64,000 nucleotides of DNA from an uncultured Christensenellaceae bacterium (GCA_910586655.1 CAJUIR010000004.1:1-64000); one strand, 5' to 3'. Shown: positions 40,789-50,526, counted from the first letter of the stretch. Numbers and translations: made by a program. Notes: generated by a model from the letters alone, not told the origin.

Positions 40789-41393
40789 AAATAGCAGTCG
40801 ATATCGACGACACGTTAAATATCGTGGAACGCGCGGAACTTGCGGGCGCGTATATCGCCCGTAAAAATCTGCCGTTCCGAATCGCGGACAAGTACTCCAA
40901 CATGTTTGTAAACGTGTACGACTGGGACCTTTCCGACGTGCTTGCATTTATGCGAGACGGGGGCGTGTCCGCGTTTACCGAGGCAAAAGCGCGCACGGGT
41001 GCGCGGGAGGCGCTTTCGAGGTGGAAAGAAGCGGGGCATGAAATCATCATTCTCACCGCCCGCCAGAAAGATTGGTTCGGCAATCCCGTCACGGTCAGCC
41101 GCGACTGGTTGGAAAAACGGAAAATTCCTTACGACGCGATCGTCGCAGAACGGTGGGATAAAGGGCTGTATTGCAAAGAACACGGGATCTCAATATTGAT
41201 AGACGATAATCCCGATATCCTGCGCGAAGCGGAGACGCTGGGCGTTACGGGTGTACTTGCGGTGGGAAGACATAACATCGCGCGCTTGAGCGAATTTAAA
41301 TACTACGGAGAAAACTGGCGGCAGATCGAGGCGGCGGTGATGCGCATTGTTGCCGCAAAGGAAACGTTACATCGGGAAACGGAGCAGTCATGA
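40785..41393 (+). CDS. HAD-superfamily 5'(3')-deoxyribonucleotidase-like protein (NT5C type)
   Basis: A 202-residue HAD phosphatase. Motif I VDIDDTL (5-11), motif II IIILTAR (about 86-92) and motif IV LIDDNPD (about 138-144) fit the NT5C/5' nucleotidase type C family, which dephosphorylates deoxynucleoside monophosphates; actual substrate unknown. It lies between uvrB and uvrA and overlaps both by 4 nt (ATGA), so the three are translationally coupled. A nucleotidase could recycle excision products. Confidence 0.82.
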   Translation: MKIAVDIDDTLNIVERAELAGAYIARKNLPFRIADKYSNMFVNVYDWDLSDVLAFMRDGGVSAFTEAKARTGAREALSRWKEAGHEIIILTARQKDWFGNPVTVSRDWLEKRKIPYDAIVAERWDKGLYCKEHGISILIDDNPDILREAETLGVTGVLAVGRHNIARLSEFKYYGENWRQIEAAVMRIVAAKETLHRETEQS

Positions 41394-44203
41394 AAGAAGA
41401 AATATACGTCAAGGGCGCGAAAGCAAACAACTTGAAAAATATCGACGTACACATTCCGCGGAATTCGCTTACCGTACTTACGGGGCTATCCGGTTCGGGG
41501 AAAAGTACGCTTGCATTCGATACGATTTTTGCCGAGGGGCAGCGGCGTTATATGGAAAGCCTTTCTTCCTATGCGAGGCAGTTTCTGGGGATGATGGAAA
41601 AACCCGACGTGGAGAGCATCGAAGGGCTTTCTCCCGCCATTTCCATCGATCAGAAAACCACGTCGCATAATCCGCGTTCCACAGTCGGCACGGTCACCGA
41701 AATTTACGATTATCTCCGTCTGCTTTTTGCGCGCGCGGGGACGCCTCATTGTCCCAAATGCGGCAGGGAGATCCGACGCCAGACGGTAGACGAGATCGCC
41801 GACCGCGTGACGGCGTACCCAGAAGGCAGTAAAATTTTAGTCAACGCCCCCGTTGTCCGCGGCAGAAAAGGCGAGTTTGTCAAAGAATTGCAGGGATACC
41901 GAAAGAGCGGCTACGCGCGTGTTAAGATCGACGGGATCGTATACGATTTACAGGAAGAGATCAAACTCGATAAAAACGTGAAGCACAACGTCAGCGTCGT
42001 CATCGACAGATTGGTAGTGAAAGAGGGTATCTTGAAGCGGTTGACGGAAAGTCTGGAAACGGCGCTGAAACTTGCCGACGGATTGGTTCTGATCGATTGC
42101 GACGGAGAGGAAGTGATCTATTCATCGCGCTATTCCTGTCCCGATTGCAATATTTCCATAGAAGAAATCGAGCCGCGTCTTTTTTCGTTCAATACGCCGT
42201 GGGGCGCCTGCCCCGAATGTACGGGGCTCGGTTTCCGCCAAATGGTCGATCCCGATCTGATTTGTCCCGATAAAACGAAAACGCTGCGCGAAGGCGCGAT
42301 CCGAATCAGCGGTTGGAATCTCGATTCCTCGTCCGTCACGCAAATGTATTTGGGCGCGCTCTCGCGCCGTTACGGGTTCTCTCTCGACGTCCCCGTGCAG
42401 AATTTGCCCGACGGGGTGTTCGATTTGCTCATGTACGGAAACGGGGACGAAAAAATCGATCTCGAATATCAGACCAAAACCTTTCACTCCACTTATAAAA
42501 GCGCGTGGGAAGGGTTCGCGAATAATTTACAGCGGCGCTATAATCAAACGGCTTCGGCGGGGGTGAAGTGGGATATCGAGCGATATATGCGCACGTCCGA
42601 TTGCCCCGCCTGCCGCGGGAAACGGCTCAAAAAAGAGGCGCTTGCGGTTACGGTGGGAGAGAAAAATATCGCCGAAGTTTGCGCCATGCCCGTAAAAGAT
42701 CTGAAAACGTTTTTGGGAGAATTGCAACTCACCGCAACGCAGCACGCCATCGCGGACGTGATCCTGAAAGAGATTTCCAGTCGCATCGACTTTTTGATCG
42801 GCGTGGGATTGGACTATTTGACGCTGTCGCGCAGCGCGGCAACGCTCTCGGGCGGCGAAAGCCAACGGATCCGTCTTGCCACTCAGATCGGCAGCGCGTT
42901 GACCGGCGTCCTGTATATTCTCGACGAGCCGAGCATCGGGCTTCATCAACGCGACAACGAAAGACTGCTTGCTTCGCTCAAAGGATTGCGCGACTTGGGC
43001 AATACGCTTCTTGTGGTCGAACACGACGAAGACACCATGCGCGCGGCGGACTATATCGTAGACGTAGGTCCCGGAGCGGGCGTACACGGCGGCGAGATCG
43101 TCGCCTGCGGAACCGTGGACGAAATCATGAAAGAGCCGCGGTCGATCACGGGCGATTTCCTTGCGGGGCGGAGAAAAATAGAGATTCCCGAAATTCGGAA
43201 ACAACCCGACGGACGGTATTTTCGCGTGGAGGACTGCCGTCAGAACAACTTAAAAGGCATCACTGCGGAAATTCCCGTAGGGCTTATTACGGCGGTCACG
43301 GGAGTGAGCGGATCGGGCAAATCTTCGCTTGTCAACGAAATCATTCTGCCGCTTCTGTCCAACCGTTTGGGCGGCGAGCGTCTGCCGCTCGGCGCAAGCG
43401 GCGCTTGTTCAGGAATCGAATACTTCGATAAAGTGATCGCCATCGATCAATCCCCCATCGGCAGAACGCCGCGTTCCAATCCCGCGACGTACACCGGCGT
43501 CTTCACCGCCATCCGCGAGTTATTCGCCGCCACGCCCGACGCGAAAACCATGGGTTACAAGTCGGGGAGATTTTCCTTTAACGTTGCCGGCGGCAGATGC
43601 GAAAACTGTCAGGGCGACGGAATCATGAAAATTGAAATGCATTTCCTTCCCGACGTGTACGTTCCGTGCGAGGTGTGCGGCGGGAAACGGTATAACCGCG
43701 AGACTCTGGAAGTACGGTATAAGGGCAAGAGTATTTCCGACGTCCTTGAAATGACCGTCGAAGAAGCCTGTGGATTTTTCAAGCCCGTTCCGTCCATTTA
43801 TAATAAAATCAGAACGCTGTACGAAGTCGGACTGGGATATATCAAACTCGGGCAAAGTTCCACTACGCTTTCGGGCGGAGAGGCGCAGCGCGTCAAACTT
43901 GCCACCGAACTTGCGCGTCGTTCCACCGGAAAAACGTTTTATATTCTGGATGAGCCGACGACGGGTCTGCACAGTTACGACGTGGAAAAACTTGTATCCA
44001 TTCTGCAACGGCTGAAAGAGGGCGGGAATACCGTGCTTGTGATCGAACACAACTTAGACGTTATCAAAATTGCCGATCATATCATCGATCTGGGACCCGA
44101 AGGGGGCGAAGGCGGCGGACGCATTTTATGTACGGGAACGCCCGAACAAGTCGCCGAAGCGGAGAACAGCGAAACCGGACGGTTTTTGAAAAACATCTTA
44201 TGA
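41390..44203 (+). CDS. uvrA: Excinuclease ABC subunit A
   Basis: A 937-residue UvrA, the damage-sensing ABC ATPase dimer that loads UvrB. Walker A GLSGSGKS at 32-39 and GVSGSGKS near 642; ABC signatures LSGGESQR and LSGGEAQR; zinc modules with CPDC...CPEC and CENC...CEVC. Normal full length. The ATG overlaps the preceding stop and its TGA overlaps the next ATG, so the operon is tightly coupled. Antisense frames here are shadows. Confidence 0.97.
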   Translation: MKEEIYVKGAKANNLKNIDVHIPRNSLTVLTGLSGSGKSTLAFDTIFAEGQRRYMESLSSYARQFLGMMEKPDVESIEGLSPAISIDQKTTSHNPRSTVGTVTEIYDYLRLLFARAGTPHCPKCGREIRRQTVDEIADRVTAYPEGSKILVNAPVVRGRKGEFVKELQGYRKSGYARVKIDGIVYDLQEEIKLDKNVKHNVSVVIDRLVVKEGILKRLTESLETALKLADGLVLIDCDGEEVIYSSRYSCPDCNISIEEIEPRLFSFNTPWGACPECTGLGFRQMVDPDLICPDKTKTLREGAIRISGWNLDSSSVTQMYLGALSRRYGFSLDVPVQNLPDGVFDLLMYGNGDEKIDLEYQTKTFHSTYKSAWEGFANNLQRRYNQTASAGVKWDIERYMRTSDCPACRGKRLKKEALAVTVGEKNIAEVCAMPVKDLKTFLGELQLTATQHAIADVILKEISSRIDFLIGVGLDYLTLSRSAATLSGGESQRIRLATQIGSALTGVLYILDEPSIGLHQRDNERLLASLKGLRDLGNTLLVVEHDEDTMRAADYIVDVGPGAGVHGGEIVACGTVDEIMKEPRSITGDFLAGRRKIEIPEIRKQPDGRYFRVEDCRQNNLKGITAEIPVGLITAVTGVSGSGKSSLVNEIILPLLSNRLGGERLPLGASGACSGIEYFDKVIAIDQSPIGRTPRSNPATYTGVFTAIRELFAATPDAKTMGYKSGRFSFNVAGGRCENCQGDGIMKIEMHFLPDVYVPCEVCGGKRYNRETLEVRYKGKSISDVLEMTVEEACGFFKPVPSIYNKIRTLYEVGLGYIKLGQSSTTLSGGEAQRVKLATELARRSTGKTFYILDEPTTGLHSYDVEKLVSILQRLKEGGNTVLVIEHNLDVIKIADHIIDLGPEGGEGGGRILCTGTPEQVAEAENSETGRFLKNIL

Positions 44204-44868
44204 CGGGATGGAAGTGTTTCGAATTTAAAACGCCCAACGTACAAAAACTGCTGCGATTCGGCTTTGTCCCGACAGACGGCGGATTTGGCTATGCTACGCA
44301 AATTCTCGACGGACAGTTTATTTTTAGCATGACCGTTGCGAGAGACGGCGAGTTGCGGACCGATGTGTACGACGAAGCGACGGGCGAACCGTATATGCTG
44401 TATCAGATTCCTGATGCGCAGGGCGCGTTTGTGGGAAGCGTGCGCGCGGCGGTAGCGGAGATTTTACAAACCGTTGCACAGCAGTGTTTCGAAACGGAAA
44501 TTTTTAAAACCGACGGCGCGAAAAATGCAATTTCTTACGTCCGAGAGATATACGGTTGCGAACCCGAATATTTATGGGAGAAGTTTCCCGCAAACGCCGT
44601 CTGGCGGAGACGGGACAACCGAAAATGGTTCGGCGCGATCCTCACCGTGTCGGGACGAAAACTCGGTTTGGATACGGACGAAATATTGGAAGTGCTTGAT
44701 CTGAGAATGCCACCGAAAAAGGTCCGAGAAGCGATCGACGGGAAGAAGTTTTTTCCCGCTTACCATATGAACAAACAACACTGGGTGACCGTTTTGTTAA
44801 GCGACGCAAAAGAGTTCGGAACGGTTGCCGATATGATCGACGAAAGTTATACTTTAGCGAAAAAATGA
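44200..44868 (+). CDS. MmcQ/YjbR family DNA-binding-type protein
   Basis: A 222-residue protein. The C-terminal ~100 residues (VWRRRDNRKWFGAILTV, LDLRMPPKKVREAIDG, FFPAYHMNKQHWVTVLL) match the MmcQ/YjbR fold, similar to CyaY, thought to bind DNA. The N-terminal ~110 residues (FGYATQILDGQFIFSM, LYQIPDAQGAFVGSVR) are a separate domain found in longer family members. It overlaps uvrA by 4 nt, supporting a role in the same response; no enzyme motif seen. Confidence 0.85.
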   Translation: MTGWKCFEFKTPNVQKLLRFGFVPTDGGFGYATQILDGQFIFSMTVARDGELRTDVYDEATGEPYMLYQIPDAQGAFVGSVRAAVAEILQTVAQQCFETEIFKTDGAKNAISYVREIYGCEPEYLWEKFPANAVWRRRDNRKWFGAILTVSGRKLGLDTDEILEVLDLRMPPKKVREAIDGKKFFPAYHMNKQHWVTVLLSDAKEFGTVADMIDESYTLAKK

Positions 44869-44878
44869 GGAGAATGCC

Positions 44879-46060
44879 ATGCTGAATCAAACCATGCGGA
44901 AACTCGGCGAAGAACGGTCCGTCATTCGGGAAATCTTCGAATACGGAAATTTGCGGAAAGCGCAGATCGGCGCGGAGAACGTATTCGATTTTTCGCTCGG
45001 CAATCCCAGCGTACCTGCGCCCGAATGTGTCCAAGATGAAGCCGAGCGCTTGCTGCGCGAAATGCCGCCGCAATTGCTTCACGGTTATACTTCCGCGGCA
45101 GGCGCGCCCGAAGTCAGGGAAAAAGTTGCCGAGTATATCCGCGCGGCGTTCGGGGTCCCCATGTCCGGATCGCTCGTATACATGACGTGCGGCGCGGCGG
45201 CTTCCCTCACGATCACGTTGAATGCGCTTTGCGAATCGGGCGACGAATTTGCGGTGATCACACCCTGTTTCCCCGAGTACAAAGTGTTTATCGAACGCGC
45301 GGGCGGGGCGGTCGTGTATGTGAAAACAGACGCGCGGTTTCATTTGGACGAGGCGGAACTTCGCCGCGCCGTCGGGAATAAAACCAAAGCCGTCATTCTC
45401 AATTCGCCGAACAATCCCACGGGCGCGGTTTACGGCGCGGAGGAGATCCGCATGCTTGCCGCGCTGTTGACGCAAAAGAGCAATGAGAAAGGCGAACCGA
45501 TTTATTTGATCGTCGACGAGCCTTACCGCGAATTGGTGTACGGCGAAGACGTGCCTTACGTTATGAAGTACTACGATCACACCGTCGTTTGTTATTCCTT
45601 TTCCAAATCGCTTAGTTTAGCAGGCGAACGGATCGGCTATATCGCCGTGAACCCTGCCTGCAAGGGCGCGGAAGAATTGTTTTCCGCCGTGTGCGGCGCG
45701 GGCAGAAGTTTGGGGTACGTCTGTGCGCCTTCGCTCTTTCAGCGCGTCTGCGCAGCCTGCCTCGGAAAGTCGTCGGATTTAAACATGTACTCCGAAAACC
45801 GCCGTCTCTTGTACGAATCGCTCTCGGACATGGGATATGAATGCGTGCTGCCCGAGGGCGCGTTTTACCTGTTTATGAAATCGCCTGAAACAGACGCGAA
45901 GGCGTTTTGCGAACGCGCGAAAAAATACGAATTGCTTTTGGTGCCGTCCGATTCATTCGGAACGGAGGGCTACGTCCGTATCTCGTATTGCGTCGAAACG
46001 CGCATGATCGAACGCGCTCTGCCTGCGTTTCAAAAGTTGATCAAAGAATATCGGAATTGA
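44879..46060 (+). CDS. PLP-dependent class I/II aminotransferase
   Basis: A 393-residue fold-type I aminotransferase (AspC/AraT-like). The NSPNNPTGAVYG loop (about 170-181), VDEPYRELVY (about 211-220) and the PLP-lysine region YSFSKSLSLAGERIGY (Lys near 241) are all present. The substrate cannot be told; aromatic or branched amino acids are typical. GAGGAG precedes the ATG. It is the last gene of the uvr operon; a hairpin before spoVT may terminate it. Confidence 0.88.
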   Translation: MLNQTMRKLGEERSVIREIFEYGNLRKAQIGAENVFDFSLGNPSVPAPECVQDEAERLLREMPPQLLHGYTSAAGAPEVREKVAEYIRAAFGVPMSGSLVYMTCGAAASLTITLNALCESGDEFAVITPCFPEYKVFIERAGGAVVYVKTDARFHLDEAELRRAVGNKTKAVILNSPNNPTGAVYGAEEIRMLAALLTQKSNEKGEPIYLIVDEPYRELVYGEDVPYVMKYYDHTVVCYSFSKSLSLAGERIGYIAVNPACKGAEELFSAVCGAGRSLGYVCAPSLFQRVCAACLGKSSDLNMYSENRRLLYESLSDMGYECVLPEGAFYLFMKSPETDAKAFCERAKKYELLLVPSDSFGTEGYVRISYCVETRMIERALPAFQKLIKEYRN

Positions 46061-46124
46061 AACGTTTATAAAATATTCGATGTCATTACAAATGAATGGA
46101 TAAAAAAGAATAGAAATCGAAAAG

Positions 46125-46159
46125 CCTCCGCATAATGAATATATACGGAGGATTTTTTT
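46125..46159 (+). promoter_or_regulatory. Hairpin sequestering the spoVT ribosome binding site
   Basis: CCTCCG (46125-46130) pairs with CGGAGG (46146-46151), which is the Shine-Dalgarno of spoVT, 8 nt before its ATG; ATA/TAT extends the stem. Seven T follow directly, so it may work both as terminator of the upstream operon and as translation control. Confidence 0.65.
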
Positions 46160-46705
46160 ATGAAAGCAACGGGAATCGTGAGAAGGATCGACGAACTCGG
46201 CAGAGTGGTAATTCCCAAAGAAATCAGGCGCACGCTTCGCATCCGCGAAGGCGACCCCCTGGAACTGTTTACGGACCGCGACGAATTGATGCTGAAAAAG
46301 TATTCGCCCATCGCTTCGGTGGAACGGTTTGCGGAGGGGACGGCGAAATCGCTCAACGAACAGAGCGGATGTCTTGCCGTAATCTGCGATACCGATTCGG
46401 TATTGAGCGCAGCGGGAACGGGCAAAAAATTGCTGATGGGCAAAACGGTATCGGAAAAACTTGCAGAGGTGATGGATTCGCGCAGAAGTTATCTGGCAAA
46501 CAAAGCGGAAGGCGGCGAGGTGCTTCCGGTCGTCACCGAACAGGATGCGGAATATACCGCACAGATGATCGTTCCCATTGTCGCCAACGGCGACTGTCTC
46601 GGCGCGGTCATGCTGCTGTCGACGGACGAAGGCGCGGTATTGGAATCGGCTTCGGTGAAACTTGCGCGTCTTACCGCTGATATTATCGCCAATCAGTTTG
46701 AGTAA
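46160..46705 (+). CDS. spoVT: Stage V sporulation transcription factor SpoVT
   Basis: A 181-residue AbrB-family regulator. The N-terminal swapped-hairpin domain MKATGIVRRIDELGRVVIPKEIRRTL (split around residue 20) binds DNA; residues about 58-181 form a GAF-like domain with LAVICDTDSVL and IVPIVANGDCLGAVMLLS. In Bacillus SpoVT modulates sigma-G genes in the forespore. Followed by the spoVB-like gene and mazG, the same order as in Bacillus. Confidence 0.95.
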   Translation: MKATGIVRRIDELGRVVIPKEIRRTLRIREGDPLELFTDRDELMLKKYSPIASVERFAEGTAKSLNEQSGCLAVICDTDSVLSAAGTGKKLLMGKTVSEKLAEVMDSRRSYLANKAEGGEVLPVVTEQDAEYTAQMIVPIVANGDCLGAVMLLSTDEGAVLESASVKLARLTADIIANQFE

Positions 46706-46755
46706 GAAATTACGGCATTTTGTTTTCTCGGAAATCAAAGTGCCGCGGTTACATA

Positions 46756-48222
46756 ATGAAGCACGGTAATTTTTTAAAAAACGTGGCGGTAATTTCTCTC
46801 GGCGGTCTGATTGCAAAGGGCATCGGCGTACTTTACCGCATTCCGCTCATCGGGATATTAGGCGGCTACGGCATGGGGCTTTATCAAATGGCGTATCCGC
46901 TTTTTTGCGTGGTACTCACGTTTTCTTCCGCGGGGATCCCTTCGGCATTTTCCCGTCTGATCGCGAAGGAGACCGCGCAAGGAAGACCTTGTTCCGATAC
47001 GGTGAAAACCGCGCTCAAACTGTTCGCTTTGCTGGGGTTGTGCGGCACACTTTTAATGTGTTTGTCCGCACCTTACATGAGCAGACTGCAAAACGAACAG
47101 AATCTTTTTCCGTGCTATCTGGCTTTGGCGCCTTCCGTATTCTTCGTTGCCATGATCGCGGTGTTCCGCGGCTACTTTCAGGGAAAAAACAACATGGTGC
47201 CTACCGCGCTTTCGGAAATTGTGGAACAGGTGTTCAAAGCGGGTTCGGGACTCTATTTTGCATATCGCTATTCCGACGATCCCGTGCGCGCCGTCATGTT
47301 TTCTTTGCTGGCGGTTACCGTTTCGGAAATCGCGGCGTTTCTGTATCTTCTCTTCCGTTACCGCGGCGAACGCAAAGTCAAATCGCTTAGGGTCATGAAA
47401 ACTTCGGGCGGAGAAATTTTTTCAAACGCATTTCCCGTCATGGCTTCCGCCGCACTGTTGCCGCTTTCGCAGACGGTCGACAGTATTCTCATTATCCGTC
47501 TGCTTTCGGGTCACACGACGCGGGCGGTCACGTTGTACGGATTATTTTCGGGCGGCGCGATCGGGCTCATCAACATCCCCGCCGCATTGTGCTACGGACT
47601 TGCCGCGGCAAGCGTGCCGGCGGTGTCTGCCTGCTTCGCAAAGGGAAAGGAAGAAGAGGGACGGCTTCGCGCCATGTATTCTTTGGGGTTCACATTGCTT
47701 TTTGCCGTTCCCTGTGCAATTGCACTCTTTTTCCTCGCGGGACCCATTGTCGATCTGGTTTATTCTTCGCTGTCCGCCGAGGACGCCGCGTTGCTCGTAA
47801 GGCTCGTGCGCCTTTCCTCGGTATCGGCGGTGACGCTTGCGGGGGTCGATACGCTCGCCGCCTGTCTTACGGGCATGGGGCGGGCAAAACGCGCCGCGCT
47901 GTCCATGCTCGTCGCAGTTATCGTCAAATTTGCGCTGCAATGGGCATTGGTCGGAAATCCCGCGCTCTCCATCGGCGGCGCGGCGATCGCGTCGAACGTT
48001 TGCTATCTGGTTGCATTTTCTCTCGATTTGTTTTATACTGTGAAGCGAACGAAAAACAAGAAGGGAAGAATGAATTATGATCGCGATCGTAAGTTTGGGA
48101 ACGGAAAGAGGGGATTTGAGTATGCGCGGAGCGGAAGCAATCCGTCGGGCGGACAAAGTCTTGCTGCGAACGGGCTTGCTCCCGTCTGCCGAAAGCGTGC
48201 GCGAAACGGGCGCGGAGTTTGA
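46756..48222 (+). CDS. SpoVB/MurJ-type polysaccharide flippase (MOP superfamily)
   Basis: A 488-residue polytopic protein with about 12-14 helices, of the SpoVB/YabM group that exports lipid-linked precursors. N-terminal FLKNVAVISLGGLIAKGIGVLYRIPLIG-type sequence and GMGLYQMAYPLF are typical. The start at 46756 fits the family though no strong ribosome binding site is visible. The C-terminal ~48 codons run into mazG in another frame (146-nt overlap); this tail is Arg/Gly-rich and not membrane-like. Confidence 0.9.
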   Translation: MKHGNFLKNVAVISLGGLIAKGIGVLYRIPLIGILGGYGMGLYQMAYPLFCVVLTFSSAGIPSAFSRLIAKETAQGRPCSDTVKTALKLFALLGLCGTLLMCLSAPYMSRLQNEQNLFPCYLALAPSVFFVAMIAVFRGYFQGKNNMVPTALSEIVEQVFKAGSGLYFAYRYSDDPVRAVMFSLLAVTVSEIAAFLYLLFRYRGERKVKSLRVMKTSGGEIFSNAFPVMASAALLPLSQTVDSILIIRLLSGHTTRAVTLYGLFSGGAIGLINIPAALCYGLAAASVPAVSACFAKGKEEEGRLRAMYSLGFTLLFAVPCAIALFFLAGPIVDLVYSSLSAEDAALLVRLVRLSSVSAVTLAGVDTLAACLTGMGRAKRAALSMLVAVIVKFALQWALVGNPALSIGGAAIASNVCYLVAFSLDLFYTVKRTKNKKGRMNYDRDRKFGNGKRGFEYARSGSNPSGGQSLAANGLAPVCRKRARNGRGV

Positions 48223-49486
48223 AACGCTGGACGCATTATATGAAAAGAGCCGAACATACGAAACGTTTACGCAGAACGCATTGAAAGAGATCCGCCGCGC
48301 GGCGAAGGGCGCGGAACTTTGTTACTGCGTAGACGGCGGCGTTTCGGAAGACAGGATCGCGAACGCGCTGATCGCGGGCGGCGGTGAAATCGAAATCATC
48401 GAAGGCGCAACCAAAAGCGCGAAAGCCGCGGCGGCGGCGGGGCTTGCGGTTTGTTATCAGGCGGTTTCGGCTTATGAAATTTCAGAGGCGAAACTTACCC
48501 TTCCGCTCGTGGTTTACGATATCGCGAGCCGAGAACTTGCGGGCGACGTCAAATTGAAACTCGCCCAAAAATTCGGCGACGATGCGCCCGCCTGTTTTCT
48601 TTGCGACAGCACGGTCAAAAAAATTCCGATCTTTGAAGCGGACCGTCAAACTACATATCACGAAGGGACATCGCTGGTTGTGTACGATCGGCCGCTGCTC
48701 GAACGCAAGCGGTTTGACGCGGAAGATTTAATGGAAATTCTCCGCCGTCTGCGCGCGCCCGACGGCTGTCCATGGGACAAAGTGCAAACGCATCAAAGCA
48801 TCCGGATCAATGCCATCGAAGAGGCATACGAATTGGTCGACGCCGTGGATTGCGACGATCCCGACAAACTGTGCGAAGAAGCGGGCGACGTCATAATGCA
48901 GGCGGCGTTTCATACCCTGATCGAAGAGGAGCGGGGCAACTTCGATCTGACCGACGTTCTGAGCGGCGTGTGCGAAAAACTGATCACGCGTCACACGCAC
49001 TTGTTCGGTAAAGATAAAGACAAAGCGGCGAATGCGGACGGCGCGCTTTCGGTTTGGGATCGGAACAAAATGACCGAGAAGCATCAGGCAACGTATTCCG
49101 ATGCGGTAAACGACGTGCCGAAGTGTTTCCCCGCCTTGCTCCGCGCACAGAAAATCGCAAAGCGCGTTCGCAAGGGCGGATGGGATTTTCCCCGCGCAGA
49201 CGAAGAAAACGAAGCGATTGAACGGTTTGAAAACGCAAGAGCACGCGGCGATAAAACGGCGGCGGCATCGGCGTTCGGAGAGATGTTGATGAACCTTGCG
49301 TTTACCGCGTACTCGGCGGGCATCGACGCGGAACAGGCGTTGCTGGACGCGGTGAAACGGGTCGCGTCAATTTACAACGAATGGGAAAAGTCGGTGATTG
49401 CCGACGGAAAAGACGTGGATATGCTCACGCGGGACGAGCGCGAATATTATTACCGAAAGGCGAAGACCGATGCTGGAAAAAATTAA
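48077..49486 (+). CDS. MazG-type nucleotide pyrophosphohydrolase with SAM-methyltransferase domain (YabN)
   Basis: A 469-residue fusion. The N-terminal tetrapyrrole-methylase-like domain (about 1-210; IAIVSLGTERGDLSM) precedes a MazG domain (about 220-310; PDGCPWDKVQTHQSIRINAIEEAYELVDA, EEAGDVIMQ) and a weaker second MazG-like part (about 345-465). MazG hydrolyses NTPs. AAGGGAAG precedes the ATG at 48077. It overlaps dus by 17 nt. The spoVT-spoVB-yabN order is conserved with Bacillus. Confidence 0.93.
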   Translation: MIAIVSLGTERGDLSMRGAEAIRRADKVLLRTGLLPSAESVRETGAEFETLDALYEKSRTYETFTQNALKEIRRAAKGAELCYCVDGGVSEDRIANALIAGGGEIEIIEGATKSAKAAAAAGLAVCYQAVSAYEISEAKLTLPLVVYDIASRELAGDVKLKLAQKFGDDAPACFLCDSTVKKIPIFEADRQTTYHEGTSLVVYDRPLLERKRFDAEDLMEILRRLRAPDGCPWDKVQTHQSIRINAIEEAYELVDAVDCDDPDKLCEEAGDVIMQAAFHTLIEEERGNFDLTDVLSGVCEKLITRHTHLFGKDKDKAANADGALSVWDRNKMTEKHQATYSDAVNDVPKCFPALLRAQKIAKRVRKGGWDFPRADEENEAIERFENARARGDKTAAASAFGEMLMNLAFTAYSAGIDAEQALLDAVKRVASIYNEWEKSVIADGKDVDMLTRDEREYYYRKAKTDAGKN

Positions 49487-50405
49487 CGTTGCGGGGATGG
49501 AATGCGCGAACAACGTATTCCTTGCGCCGCTTGCAGGGTATACCAATTATCCTTTCCGCGACATGTGCAGGCGGCTCGGCGCGGGGCTTACCTTTACCGA
49601 AATGGTGAGTTGCAAAGGGCTGCTTTACGGGAACGAAGAAACCAAAAAGTTGCTCTATTGCGGGAGCGAATCACCCAAGGCGGTGCAGATTTTCGGCTGC
49701 GATCCCGCGATTATGCGCACGGCTTGCGAAGGCGAAGAACTGGCGCCTTTCGATCTCGTCGACATCAATATGGGCTGTCCCATGCCGAAGGTGATCCGAA
49801 ACGGCGAGGGGAGCGCTCTTATGGAAAATTTTCCGCTTGCGGAAAAAGTGATTAACGAATGCGTCAAGAGCGGGAAACGGATTTCGGTGAAGTTCCGCAC
49901 GGGAATTGACGAAGGACACAAAGTTACCGAAGAATTTTCAAAACTCTGCGAAGGCGCGGGCGCGTGTATGATCACCGTACACGGCAGGTCGAGAGAAAAA
50001 ATTTATGCGGGCGCGCCCGACTATGCGGAAATCGCCAAAGCAAAAAACGCGGTTGCAATTCCGGTGATTGCAAACGGCGGCGTGTGGTCGAAGAGCGATG
50101 CCGAAAAGATGCTTTCGCGCACGGGCGCGGACGGGGTTATGATCGCGCGCGCCGCGCTGTACCGTCCGGAAATATTCGCGGACATTACGGGAGTGGAAGC
50201 GCCGCCCGTAAAAGAATTGTTTTTACGCCAACTGTCCGAAACATTGGCGTTATACGGCGAACGCTTCGCATGTGTGTTCATGCGGAAGATGGCGGCGTTT
50301 TATTTGAAAGGCAAGACGGGCGCCGCCGAAATGAAGCGCAGACTGTTTGCGGCGCAGTCCACGCAGGAAGTCGCCGCGCTTGCGGAAACAGCCTTTTCTT
50401 TCTGA
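49470..50405 (+). CDS. dus: tRNA-dihydrouridine synthase
   Basis: A 311-residue FMN enzyme reducing uridines in the tRNA D-loop. LAPLAGYTNYPFRDMCRRLGAGLTFTEMVS (split near 14-43), the DINMGCPMPKVIRNGEGSALM block with catalytic Cys, ISVKFRTGIDEG, and VHGRSREKIYAGAPDY are family features (DusB-like). The ATG at 49470 lies inside the end of mazG. Terminator at 50464. Confidence 0.95.
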   Translation: MLEKINVAGMECANNVFLAPLAGYTNYPFRDMCRRLGAGLTFTEMVSCKGLLYGNEETKKLLYCGSESPKAVQIFGCDPAIMRTACEGEELAPFDLVDINMGCPMPKVIRNGEGSALMENFPLAEKVINECVKSGKRISVKFRTGIDEGHKVTEEFSKLCEGAGACMITVHGRSREKIYAGAPDYAEIAKAKNAVAIPVIANGGVWSKSDAEKMLSRTGADGVMIARAALYRPEIFADITGVEAPPVKELFLRQLSETLALYGERFACVFMRKMAAFYLKGKTGAAEMKRRLFAAQSTQEVAALAETAFSF

Positions 50406-50463
50406 AATGCGACGTGTTAAATAATCGTCTGGGTGTATAGGGATACTATAAACGGTATTGTAT

Positions 50464-50494
50464 GGCGTGTAAGTCAAATTACACGCCTTTTTTT
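50464..50494 (+). terminator. Terminator after dus
   Basis: GGCGTGTAA / TTACACGCC stem, 6-nt loop, seven T. Confidence 0.9.
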
Positions 50495-50526
50495 GCGTCT
50501 TCCGCTTAAAATGTCCGAAAAAATAC

